Source: Dehalococcoidia bacterium (GTDB taxonomy: Bacteria; Chloroflexota; Dehalococcoidia; JACPQF01). Taken from it: a DNA stretch of 11,014 nt. The notes beneath the pieces were generated by a model, which had not been told where the DNA came from, searched no databases, and worked only from the letters and a program-made list of their open reading frames with translations. The first letter of the stretch is position 1; the number at the start of each line of letters is the position of its first letter. Both the position numbers and the translations under genes were made by a program. Location of the stretch: contig JAUSEJ010000838.1 in the NCBI GenBank assembly GCA_030650265.1, positions 1-11,014 of the forward strand, read 5' to 3'. Shown one piece after another: positions 1 through 6,419 of the stretch.

Positions 1-411
1 CAGGGGATCGTCCACCGTGCACGTCAAGACGACAATAGTGGCCTCGCTGGCAAGGTGGCGATCCGCAAGCCTACTGAGGGAGTCGGCAGAAACAAGGGGC
101 ATATCACCACAAAGGACGAGGACTCGCTTAGCCCGCTGTGCCAGTAGTTCCCTTGCCTGAAAAAGAGCATGCCCGGTACCAAGCTGCTCACACTGCTCGG
201 CATAGCCAACGGCACTGCCAAGAACATCCCTTACCGCCTCAGCCTGATTGCCGACGACAACCACCACTTCGTGAGCGCCAGCGCCGTTGGCCGCGTCCAT
301 GACGTACTGGATCATTGGCCGGCCGGCGACAAGGTGCAACACCTTAGGCAAGGCCGATTTCATTCTCGTACTCTTACCGGCCGCGAGTATCGCCGCGGCA
401 ACCTCTCGCAT
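1..411 (-). CDS. glmU: GlmU-type nucleotidyltransferase, N-terminal part (C-terminus beyond left edge)
   Basis: This is the first 137 codons of an NTP-transferase domain that stays open to the window edge. GlmU makes UDP-GlcNAc from GlcNAc-1-P and UTP in the cytoplasm, for peptidoglycan precursors. The translation begins MREVAAAILAAGKSTRM and carries the Rossmann-like signature LAAG(K)xTRM at residues 9-17, the PK pair of LPKVLH (K24), QLGTGHA at 76-82 and CGDMPL at 101-106, whose Asp (D103) matches the metal-binding Asp of GlmU (YGDVPL in E. coli). QLGTGHA favours GlmU over RfbA or MobA types. One deviation: the usual Gly of GKGTRM is Ser14. The ATG at 411 is preceded by AGAGGGG about 5 nt upstream on the minus strand. 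The left-handed beta-helix acetyltransferase half cannot be seen, so a single-domain UDP-sugar pyrophosphorylase remains possible. Confidence 0.85.
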   Translation of the reverse strand, partial: MREVAAAILAAGKSTRMKSALPKVLHLVAGRPMIQYVMDAANGAGAHEVVVVVGNQAEAVRDVLGSAVGYAEQCEQLGTGHALFQARELLAQRAKRVLVLCGDMPLVSADSLSRLADRHLASEATIVVLTCTVDDPL

Positions 412-618
412 AAGACCCCTCTAGAACCCTCTGAATAACAAAAAAGCAACGACCAGTAGACAGCGCGACCACGGGAAGGTTGTCACGTTCTGATCATTGC
501 CTTATCATTTTCCTGTCCTGCCATTTGGAAGGACCTGCACCTATAGGTTCCGCCTGATAAGACCACGCCAGCCCCAAGATAATCGCCAGGCTATGGCCAA
601 TGGTTCTACTTGCTCTTG

Positions 619-647
619 ATGCTACTCGATCTACCTACCGCTGTCAA
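619..647 (-). promoter_or_regulatory. Candidate sigma70 promoter for glmU
   Basis: On the minus strand a perfect -35 box TTGACA (647-642) is followed by a 17-nt spacer and TAGCAT (624-619), a 4/6 match to TATAAT. Transcription would start near 612 and give glmU a leader of about 200 nt. The -10 is imperfect, and a closer, weaker promoter could exist. Confidence 0.4.
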
Positions 648-680
648 GCATGCGTTAGGACGAGCAATCTCCCGAGCTTG

Positions 681-709
681 TTGACAAATAGCATTGCTTT
701 CCCTATTAT
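681..709 (+). promoter_or_regulatory. Strong sigma70-type promoter for the small membrane protein gene
   Basis: TTGACA at 681-686, a spacer of exactly 17 nt, and TATTAT at 704-709 (5/6). The predicted start of transcription is near 716, giving a leader of about 68 nt before the GTG at 784. The promoter lies over the upstream in-frame ATG at 694, so translation from that ATG is unlikely. Confidence 0.8.
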
Positions 710-769
710 GGCGGAACCCGGCCCGTATTTCATCGACAAACCACTTGTCGAACCGCTATTCTCGATTTC

Positions 770-776
770 GAGGGAG
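770..776 (+). promoter_or_regulatory. Ribosome binding site that decides the GTG start at 784
   Basis: GAGGGAG lies 7 nt before the GTG at 784. It supports the shorter protein over the in-frame ATG at 694, which lies inside the promoter spacer. Confidence 0.7.
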
Positions 777-783
777 ACTCAAA

Positions 784-1176
784 GTGATTGAAGAGAGTGT
801 AGCGAATGTCCAGGCGCCACCCGTGCTCAAGCACTCGGGCTTCGGCATCGCCTCTTTCATGGTCGCCGTAGCCGTAGGTGCCACCGAACTTCTCTCCTTT
901 AGCGCCAGTCTGTTTCTGCAAACCGCAACTCCCGGCGGCCTGCGTAGAACATCTCCCATTGCCGCCTCGCTCGGATTTCTCATGTGCAGCGGGATTGTGA
1001 TGAACCTTGTCGGCATAGTTATGGCGGCGGTGGGGTCTATCATCAAGGGCCGCAAGAAGACCTTCTCCACTCTTGGCCTCGTCCTCAACATAACCATCAT
1101 ATTGGCCATGATCGGTCTCTTTATTGCAGCTTTGTTTGTGGCGTACGATGTCGACCTTCATGCAGGAAACGCCTGA
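784..1176 (+). CDS. Small three-helix membrane protein of unknown function
   Basis: The 130-residue product starts VIEESVANVQ. It has a short polar N-terminus (about 1-18) and three hydrophobic segments at about 20-46, 59-85 and 97-120, separated by a loop with TPGG (49-52) and a basic patch KGRKK (88-92). There is no signal-peptide cleavage site, and the C-terminal tail is short (YDVDLHAGNA). The basic patch between helices 2 and 3 suggests that loop is cytoplasmic by the positive-inside rule. The layout is like small DUF-type bacterial membrane proteins with a 'GFGIASF' first helix and a 'LGLVLN' third helix, but I cannot name a family and assign no function. It is a single-gene unit with its own strong promoter, converging on ridA. 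The GTG start is chosen for its GAGGGAG site. Confidence 0.75.
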   Translation: MIEESVANVQAPPVLKHSGFGIASFMVAVAVGATELLSFSASLFLQTATPGGLRRTSPIAASLGFLMCSGIVMNLVGIVMAAVGSIIKGRKKTFSTLGLVLNITIILAMIGLFIAALFVAYDVDLHAGNA

Positions 1177-1218
1177 ATTGCCCACTCAAACTTATTTGCG
1201 AGTGCTTCGCCTACTTGG

Positions 1219-1243
1219 CTTTGCCCCGACAGGACGGGGGAAG
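1219..1243. terminator. Weak hairpin between the converging membrane-protein gene and ridA
   Basis: CCCCG (1224-1228), loop ACAGGA, CGGGG (1235-1239), with CTT/AAG able to extend the base of the stem across a mismatch. It lies between two converging stop codons, where a bidirectional terminator would be expected, but no clear U-tract follows on either strand. Confidence 0.25.
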
Positions 1244-1275
1244 AGCGCAGCCACCTCAGAACTGTATTTGTCCTT

Positions 1276-1671
1276 TCATACAAGCGGAGTGGTGCAATTC
1301 GCGATCGCCTCGATCTCGACGAGGGCTCCTCTTGGCAACGCGGCGGCTTGCAGGGCGGCGCGGGCGGGAGGGTCGCTGGGGAAAAACTCGCCGAACACAG
1401 CGTTCATAGCAGCAAAATCGGCAAGGTCAGCCATGAAGACCGTCGTCTTTACTACGTCCGTCAGAGAGCTTCCTGAGGCCTCCAGGACAGCCTCCAGATT
1501 GCTTAGCACCTGCCGGGTTTGCGCGGCGATGCCTCCTTCCACGAAAGACCCGGTAGCCGGGTCGATCGGAATTTGCCCGGAGACGAAGACGAAGCCTTGT
1601 GCCACGATCGCCTGCGAATACGGCCCAATTGCCGCTGGAGCAGCGCTCGTAGCCACGATTTTCTTGATCAT
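1276..1671 (-). CDS. ridA: RidA/YjgF/YER057c/UK114-family reactive imine/enamine deaminase
   Basis: This cytoplasmic trimeric enzyme family hydrolyses reactive 2-aminoacrylate and other enamine/imine intermediates released by PLP enzymes such as threonine/serine dehydratase, protecting other PLP enzymes. The 131-residue product has the family hallmarks: GPYSQAI (16-22), SGQIPIDPATG (31-41), NLEAVLEASGSSLTDVVKTTVFM (59-80), and the C-terminal signature PPAR (101-104) through LPRGALVEIEA (112-122). Arg104 corresponds to the catalytic Arg105 of E. coli RidA, and Glu119 or Glu121 to the conserved Glu. The ATG at 1671 (MIKKIV) is chosen over an in-frame ATG at 1719 because GAGGAG sits 8 nt before it and the family begins at this point; 1719 would fall almost at the predicted transcript start. 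It is divergent from alaS. Confidence 0.93.
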   Translation of the reverse strand: MIKKIVATSAAPAAIGPYSQAIVAQGFVFVSGQIPIDPATGSFVEGGIAAQTRQVLSNLEAVLEASGSSLTDVVKTTVFMADLADFAAMNAVFGEFFPSDPPARAALQAAALPRGALVEIEAIANCTTPLV

Positions 1672-1679
1672 TTGTATGA

Positions 1680-1685
1680 CTCCTC
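1680..1685 (-). promoter_or_regulatory. Ribosome binding site that decides the ridA start
   Basis: GAGGAG on the minus strand, 8 nt before the ATG at 1671, near-perfect anti-SD complement. No such site precedes the alternative ATG at 1719. Confidence 0.75.
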
Positions 1686-1727
1686 TGCTGAAAGCTCGAC
1701 ACCGATCGCTTGTAGCCATTTCGCCGA

Positions 1728-1736
1728 ATTATAGCA
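1728..1736 (-). promoter_or_regulatory. Extended -10 promoter for ridA
   Basis: On the minus strand the sequence reads TGCTATAAT, a perfect TATAAT (1733-1728) with the TGn extension (1736-1734). No good -35 box lies 16-18 nt upstream, which is typical of extended -10 promoters. The expected transcript start is near 1721, giving a leader of about 50 nt. Confidence 0.65.
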
Positions 1737-1749
1737 CGCCTGCTCTCAA

Positions 1750-1778
1750 TTGACATCTCTCCCCTTATCAACTAAAAT
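1750..1778 (+). promoter_or_regulatory. Near-consensus sigma70 promoter for the alaS operon
   Basis: TTGACA at 1750-1755, a 17-nt spacer, and TAAAAT at 1773-1778 (5/6). Transcription should start near 1785, leaving only about 27 nt before the alaS TTG, too short for a T-box or other aminoacylation-sensing leader. The -35 box lies about 14 bp from the divergent ridA extended -10. Confidence 0.8.
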
Positions 1779-1811
1779 CAGTTAACATCCTGCTCTCCTG
1801 GAGATCCACAG

Positions 1812-4529
1812 TTGACCAGTGACGAAATTCGCGAAGCATTTCTAAAGTTCTTCGAAGAGAAACGGCACTCGAGGATACCATCCTCTTCACTTGTGCCCCA
1901 TGGCGATCCCACTCTTCTACTAACCAACGCCGGCATGGTACAGATCAAGCCCTATTTCCTGGGCGAGGCAACGCCGCCGAATACAAGATTGACTTCAAGC
2001 CAGAAGTGCTTCCGCACTACGGATATCGAAAAAGTCGGCGATTCCAGCCATCTGACCTTTTTCGAGATGCTGGGCAACTTCAGCGTTGGCGACTATTTCA
2101 AGCGAGAGGCAATCAATTGGGCCTGGGAGTTTGTCACACAGAGACTCGGTCTACCATCTGAGAGACTGTTTACAACTGTCTTCACCGACGACGACGAGGC
2201 CTACGATCTCTGGCGCGAGATTGGGGTTCCCGCCGAACGGATCTTCAGGTACGGGGAAGCCGAGGGCAACTGGTGGGGGCCGGCGGGAGAAACCGGGCCT
2301 ACCGGTCCTTGCAGCGAAATCCACTTCGACTTTGGCGCTGAATCTGGCTGCAGAAAGCCAGGCTGTGGGCCCTCCTGCGATTGCGACCGGTTTCTCGAAC
2401 TCTGGAACCTCGTCTTTATGCAGTACTATCAGGATGAACAGAAGGTCCGTACGCCGCTGCCAACAAGGAATATCGACACTGGCATGGGATTGGAGCGCCT
2501 CGCCACCCTTTTGCAGGGCATGAAGTCGGTCTACGAAACCGATATCTTCAGCCCCATCATCGATCAGGTATCGAGACTTACCGGAAAGACCTATGGGCAG
2601 GAAGACAACATCGATCGGGCCATCAGGGTCGTAGCGGAACACAGCCGGTCAGTAACCTTCCTCTGTGGCGATGGCGTTATTCCCGGCAACGAGGGTCGCG
2701 GCTATGTCCTCCGGCGAGTCCTCCGGCGCGCCGTGCGATTTGGGCGGCTCCTCGGTCTCGACCGGCCGTTTATCGGCGTAATCGCCGAAGTTGTTATTGA
2801 CAAGATGGGCCATATTTATCCTGAGCTCGCCGCCAATCGGAATTTCATTCTTCGAGTTATCAATATCGAGGAAGCAAGGTTCAACCTGACGCTTTCCACC
2901 GGCCTGAGCCTCCTGGACACGATCATTCAGCGGGTCCTCTCCTCCGGCCAACCCGTCATTCCTGGCGACGAAGTATTTCGCCTCTACGACACCTACGGCT
3001 TTCCCAAAGAGCTCACGGCGGAGGTTGCCGAGGAGCAGGGCCTGTCCATCGACGATATTGGCTTCTGGACTGCAATGGAGCGGCAGCGAGAGATGGCTAG
3101 ATCGGCCGCAAAGTTCGGGCTAGCTGATAAGCAGATGGCGGAACGTTACGAGCCGTTGGGCATCGAAAGAACGCATTTCGCGGGCTACGAAAGACTAATC
3201 GACCGGTCGCCGGTGCGCGCGATCATAGTGGATGGGCAAGCCACAGAAACCGCCTTTGTGGGACAGGATGTGGAGATCGTGCTGGCCCGGACTCCATTCT
3301 ACGCGGAGAGCGGTGGACAAGTGGCCGATAAAGGGGTGATCATCACCACCTCCGGACGAATAGCCGTAAGAGACACGCAAAAGCCGCTGCCCGAAGTCAT
3401 CGTCCACATCGGTCGCGTGGAGGAGGGCTTCGTTTCGGTTGGCGAGGAGGCCGAAGCCACAGTCGACGTCGAGAGACGTCTGGATATCGGTCGCAATCAT
3501 ACCGCCACCCACCTCCTTCATGCGGCTTTGCGCGACGTGCTGGGACCTCATGTCCACCAGTCGGGGTCTCTGGTTACGCCCGATAGATTCCGTTTCGACT
3601 TCACTCATCTGGCGGCCGTAACCAGGCAAGAACTAGAACAGGTCGAGTCCATAGTCAACCAGAGCGTCCGGCAGAACCTTGTGGTTCGAACCACGCTCAA
3701 GTCCTACGCCGAGGCCGTCGCCGAAGGAGCCCTCGCCTTCTTTGAAGACAAGTATGGCGAACAGGTACGCATGGTGGAGGTCTACCAGCCACGCGAGGAG
3801 TGTGCGTTAGCCGACGAAGCGGACGTGCCGATCGTCGGAGGGCAGACCGACCAGGGCAGCGACAAGGAAAACATGGACGCTCCCTTCAGCCGGGAATTGT
3901 GCGGGGGAACGCATCTCAAACGAACGGGTGAAATAGGCGCCTTCTTTGTCGTCGCCGACACTAGCATCGGCGCCGGCGCCCGCCGCATAGAAGCTCTAGC
4001 CGGTCGTGGCGCCGAACGCTGGGCGCGCGAGCGCATCAGCACTCTAGATGCCGCTGCCAGGTTATTGCAGGTGGCGCCAACCGAGGTGCCTGCAAAATCA
4101 GCGGCGCTGCTCTCTGAGATGGCCGACCTGCGCCGCCAGGTTGAGGCAGCACAACGACTAGCCCTCAAGAGAGAGATCGATTCGCTATTGGCCCAGGCTC
4201 AGTCGGTGGACGGAGTCAATGTACTCTCCGCTAAAGTGCCTGCACAGGACGTGGAGAGTATGCGGGAGATGAGCGACTGGATTCGGGACCGGTTGGGAAG
4301 CGCGGTCATCGTGTTAGGGGCCAACCTCAACGGGCGTCCGAGTTTCATCGCCACCGTCACCAGGGACCTCGTGGCCAAAGGCCTCCATGCCGGAAAGATA
4401 ATTCAGGAGGTCGCCAAAGTAGCCGGGGGTGGTGGTGGCGGCCGTCCCGAGATGGCGCAAGCTGGAGGCAAGGATGCTGACAAGCTGGACGACGCCCTCA
4501 AGATCGTCCTTCAATTGGTCAAGATCTAG
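1812..4529 (+). CDS. alaS: Alanyl-tRNA synthetase
   Basis: This 905-residue class II synthetase charges tRNA-Ala and hydrolyses mischarged Ser/Gly-tRNA-Ala in the cytoplasm. The TTG start follows GGAG by 8 nt and gives the family N-terminus (MTSDEIREAFLKFF). The aminoacylation core shows motif 1 (NAGMVQIKPYFLG), motif 2 (CFRTTDIEKVGDSSHLTFFEMLGNFS) and motif 3 (GYVLRRVLRRAVRFG). A four-cysteine insert, Cys180, 185, 189 and 191, precedes RFLELWNLVFMQYY and probably binds zinc. The editing domain has HTATH (His563, His567) and CGGTH (Cys697, His701), the usual zinc ligands. The C-Ala/DHHA1 end carries the glycine-rich loop (Gly872-877) and RPEMAQAGGKD. It is about 30 residues longer than E. coli AlaRS, mostly explained by an insert at about 658-691 before SRELCGGTH. 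It is the first gene of the operon; its stop is 12 nt before the next start. Confidence 0.98.
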   Translation: MTSDEIREAFLKFFEEKRHSRIPSSSLVPHGDPTLLLTNAGMVQIKPYFLGEATPPNTRLTSSQKCFRTTDIEKVGDSSHLTFFEMLGNFSVGDYFKREAINWAWEFVTQRLGLPSERLFTTVFTDDDEAYDLWREIGVPAERIFRYGEAEGNWWGPAGETGPTGPCSEIHFDFGAESGCRKPGCGPSCDCDRFLELWNLVFMQYYQDEQKVRTPLPTRNIDTGMGLERLATLLQGMKSVYETDIFSPIIDQVSRLTGKTYGQEDNIDRAIRVVAEHSRSVTFLCGDGVIPGNEGRGYVLRRVLRRAVRFGRLLGLDRPFIGVIAEVVIDKMGHIYPELAANRNFILRVINIEEARFNLTLSTGLSLLDTIIQRVLSSGQPVIPGDEVFRLYDTYGFPKELTAEVAEEQGLSIDDIGFWTAMERQREMARSAAKFGLADKQMAERYEPLGIERTHFAGYERLIDRSPVRAIIVDGQATETAFVGQDVEIVLARTPFYAESGGQVADKGVIITTSGRIAVRDTQKPLPEVIVHIGRVEEGFVSVGEEAEATVDVERRLDIGRNHTATHLLHAALRDVLGPHVHQSGSLVTPDRFRFDFTHLAAVTRQELEQVESIVNQSVRQNLVVRTTLKSYAEAVAEGALAFFEDKYGEQVRMVEVYQPREECALADEADVPIVGGQTDQGSDKENMDAPFSRELCGGTHLKRTGEIGAFFVVADTSIGAGARRIEALAGRGAERWARERISTLDAAARLLQVAPTEVPAKSAALLSEMADLRRQVEAAQRLALKREIDSLLAQAQSVDGVNVLSAKVPAQDVESMREMSDWIRDRLGSAVIVLGANLNGRPSFIATVTRDLVAKGLHAGKIIQEVAKVAGGGGGGRPEMAQAGGKDADKLDDALKIVLQLVKI

Positions 4530-4541
4530 GGAGAGAAATCC

Positions 4542-5993
4542 TTGGCATTTACCGTTTATCTCTCCCCGAGCGACGAGGTAGCGTCAATCAAGGCGAAAAT
4601 GGAGAAGGCCACAGACAATCCAGTGGTGGTCGTTGCCCCCAAGTCGGTGAAAGCCCTAAGGGACCCTCTGGCCTTGAAACTGCTTCAAAGGCATGCCCGG
4701 TTTCTCGGCAAGGACCTGGTCCTCGTAGCCTCAGATCGGATCGTGCGACACCTGGCCGGTTACCACGGTCTGGCTTCCTTTTCCTCTGTGACCCAAGTAC
4801 GTCGGTGGCATCCGTCTGACAAACCTCAAGGCCGGACCAATGGTTCTCCCTTTCTCCAACAGCGTTCCGGCGTGGGCCTGTCCGGATTTGGGATTGGCCT
4901 ATTCGTCCTCCTCGTCGTTGTCTTGCCCTTGATCGCGGGCTATTTTCTGATTCCCTCGGCTACCATTAACCTGTCTGCCGTTTCCACTCGTCTCTCGGAA
5001 ACCGCAGCCATAACCGTTAGCACTGACACGAAATCTGTCGATCCCGATTCGAGAACCATCCCGGGCCGGATTGTGGAAACCCAATTGGAGTTCACCGATC
5101 AAACAGACATTGCCGGCAAGAAGCCAATGCCAGATGCTGTCGCAACCGGGCAAGTGACGTTCATGAACAAGGTCGGTCCGAAAGTGACCGTTCCCAAAGG
5201 AGCGATTCTTAGCACCAAGTCTGGCGTCAGGTTCCGCACGGGAGACGAAGCGATCCTTCCCGCCACGCAGTGGTCTTCGGTCCGGGTGGGAATAATCGCC
5301 GACCAGCCAGGCAAGGTCGGAAACGTGGACAAGTTGGCTATAGAGCTTGTAGTAGACTCTCTATTGGCAAATCAAATCGCCGTGGTCAACGAGAACCCTA
5401 CCCAGGGTGGTACCGACAAAGAGGTTGGAGCGGTGACAACCCAAGACAGGGATCGTCTGGAGACACAGGCGTTGGCCAAAGCCAAGAACGCCTTATGGCA
5501 GAAGCTCATGGAAACCAAGAAGCCTTCGGAATCGATATATCGGGAGACTCTGACTACCCAGTTGATCGACAAGCAGTTCGACCGGGGCCTCGGCGAGGAG
5601 GCGAAAACCATTTCCGTCAAGCTGGTGGTGAGAGGCACCGGACTTGCCTTCGAAGCAGGTGCTTTGAACGAACTCATGACCAGGCTAATCGACAAGAAAA
5701 TACCCGTCGGGATGAAGGTCAAAGACGGGCTAAAGGTAAAACCGCTGGGCATTGAAAAGTGGTCGGAGAGGACAGTGCTCTTTGCTGCGCAGGCCGACGC
5801 CACCGCCGTGACAGATCTGAATGAGGAGCAGGTCAAGAGCCAGATCGCGGGTAAGAGCAAGGAGGAGGCCGAGCAGTACCTGATCAATAATCTGGTTCTG
5901 GCCGGCGTTCCTGAACTGAGAATCGAGCCAGACTGGATATCATCGATTCCCCGATTTGGCTGGCGGACCAAAATTAATCTGCGGGTACCGTAA
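4542..5993 (+). CDS. Membrane-anchored Baseplate_J/gp47-like protein in the alaS-ruvX gap
   Basis: This 483-residue protein has three parts. Residues 1-90 form an alpha/beta domain (PVVVVAPKSVKALRDPLALKLLQRHARFLGKDLVLVASDRIVRHLA) resembling an N-terminal domain I remember from Chloroflexota and Patescibacteria proteins. One transmembrane segment follows at about 113-137 (LFVLLVVVLPLIAGYFL). The rest is a large, probably extracytoplasmic region rich in beta segments (AVATGQVTFMNKVGPKVTVPKGA, about 200-225; VRVGIIADQPGKVGNVDKLAI, about 248-268) that recalls the Baseplate_J fold. Nothing else of a phage tail or contractile system is nearby, so a baseplate role is unlikely and the database name is probably only fold-level. 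The TTG start follows GGGAGAG and lies 12 nt after the alaS stop. A tail of helix-rich sequence (EEQVKSQIAGKSKEEAEQYL) ends the protein. Function unknown; the operon suggests an envelope-linked housekeeping role. Confidence 0.75.
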   Translation: MAFTVYLSPSDEVASIKAKMEKATDNPVVVVAPKSVKALRDPLALKLLQRHARFLGKDLVLVASDRIVRHLAGYHGLASFSSVTQVRRWHPSDKPQGRTNGSPFLQQRSGVGLSGFGIGLFVLLVVVLPLIAGYFLIPSATINLSAVSTRLSETAAITVSTDTKSVDPDSRTIPGRIVETQLEFTDQTDIAGKKPMPDAVATGQVTFMNKVGPKVTVPKGAILSTKSGVRFRTGDEAILPATQWSSVRVGIIADQPGKVGNVDKLAIELVVDSLLANQIAVVNENPTQGGTDKEVGAVTTQDRDRLETQALAKAKNALWQKLMETKKPSESIYRETLTTQLIDKQFDRGLGEEAKTISVKLVVRGTGLAFEAGALNELMTRLIDKKIPVGMKVKDGLKVKPLGIEKWSERTVLFAAQADATAVTDLNEEQVKSQIAGKSKEEAEQYLINNLVLAGVPELRIEPDWISSIPRFGWRTKINLRVP

Positions 5994-5996
5994 GCC

Positions 5997-6419
5997 GTGC
6001 GAATATTGGCCCTCGATGTCGGAGATAAACGAATTGGCGTCGCTCGCAGCGATCCGGAGGGTATGTTGGCAAGCAGCTTGACAGTGATCAACAGAGTTGG
6101 AAAAAAACGCGATGCGCGGGCCATTGCGTTGCTGGCCGAAGAAAACGAGGCCGGTCAGATCGTGGTGGGCCTTCCTCTAAACATGGATGGCAGCGAGGGC
6201 CAACAGGCGTTGAAGGTCAAGGAGTTCGCCGTGGCTCTCTCAACCAGAACCAGAATTCCCGTGGAATTCTGGGACGAGCGACTTTCCACCTTCCAGGCCC
6301 AACAGTTTATGCAGCAGGACGAACGCAACATTGCCGAACGCAAGGCATGGATAGACGCGGTGTCGGCCGCCGTCATATTGCAAAGTTATCTCGACAGCGC
6401 CAGACGGAGTAGGGATTGA
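5997..6419 (+). CDS. ruvX: RuvX/YqgF-family RNase H-fold nuclease (putative Holliday junction resolvase, pre-16S rRNA nuclease)
   Basis: The 140-residue product has the RNase H-like fold of YqgF, which in E. coli is essential and trims the 5' end of pre-16S rRNA; members are also annotated as Holliday junction resolvases. Visible motifs are LALDVGDKRIGVARSD (4-19, acidic Asp7), VVGLPLNMDGSEG (56-68), FWDERLST (91-98, Glu94) and the C-terminal DAVSAAVILQSYL (120-132, Asp120), so all three acidic positions are present. Length is typical (about 140). The GTG start lies 3 nt after the upstream stop with only a weak ribosome site, which suggests translational coupling. Its stop overlaps the mltG start as TTGA. 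Confidence 0.94.
   Translation: MRILALDVGDKRIGVARSDPEGMLASSLTVINRVGKKRDARAIALLAEENEAGQIVVGLPLNMDGSEGQQALKVKEFAVALSTRTRIPVEFWDERLSTFQAQQFMQQDERNIAERKAWIDAVSAAVILQSYLDSARRSRD

Larger units (their letters stand above)
412..783. other. Divergent intergenic region between glmU and the small membrane protein gene
   Basis: These 372 bp hold no convincing gene; short open frames here lack ribosome sites and family resemblance. Back-to-back promoter candidates occupy 619-647 (minus) and 681-709 (plus), with their -35 boxes 33 bp apart. Between them CGAGC occurs twice (661-665 and 673-677), a possible but unsupported operator. The part that would be the glmU leader contains the palindrome ACCTATAGGT (539-548), overlapping short inverted repeats around 520-550, and a run of six A on the plus strand (T on the glmU strand) near 440. 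I recognise no riboswitch or tRNA. Confidence 0.6.

Noticed and set aside
694..783. N-terminal extension of the small membrane protein from ATG 694.
   Set aside because: The ATG lies within the spacer of the promoter at 681-709, the extension is polar and arginine-rich with no family look, and GTG 784 has a GAGGGAG site.
730..1185. Minus-strand open frames opposite the membrane protein gene.
   Set aside because: Shadows of the plus-strand gene with no ribosome site, promoter or recognisable domain.
1672..1719. N-terminal extension of RidA from ATG 1719.
   Set aside because: It would begin about 2 nt after the predicted transcript start, has no ribosome site, and RidA proteins begin at MIKKIV-like sequence.
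1779..1811. T-box or other aminoacylation-responsive leader before alaS.
   Set aside because: The promoter leaves only about 27 nt of leader, too short, and no T-box sequence is seen.
4542..5993. Phage tail or contractile injection system, suggested by the Baseplate_J-like fold.
   Set aside because: Only one such gene, with its own TM anchor, in a housekeeping operon; no sheath, tube, spike or other tail genes.
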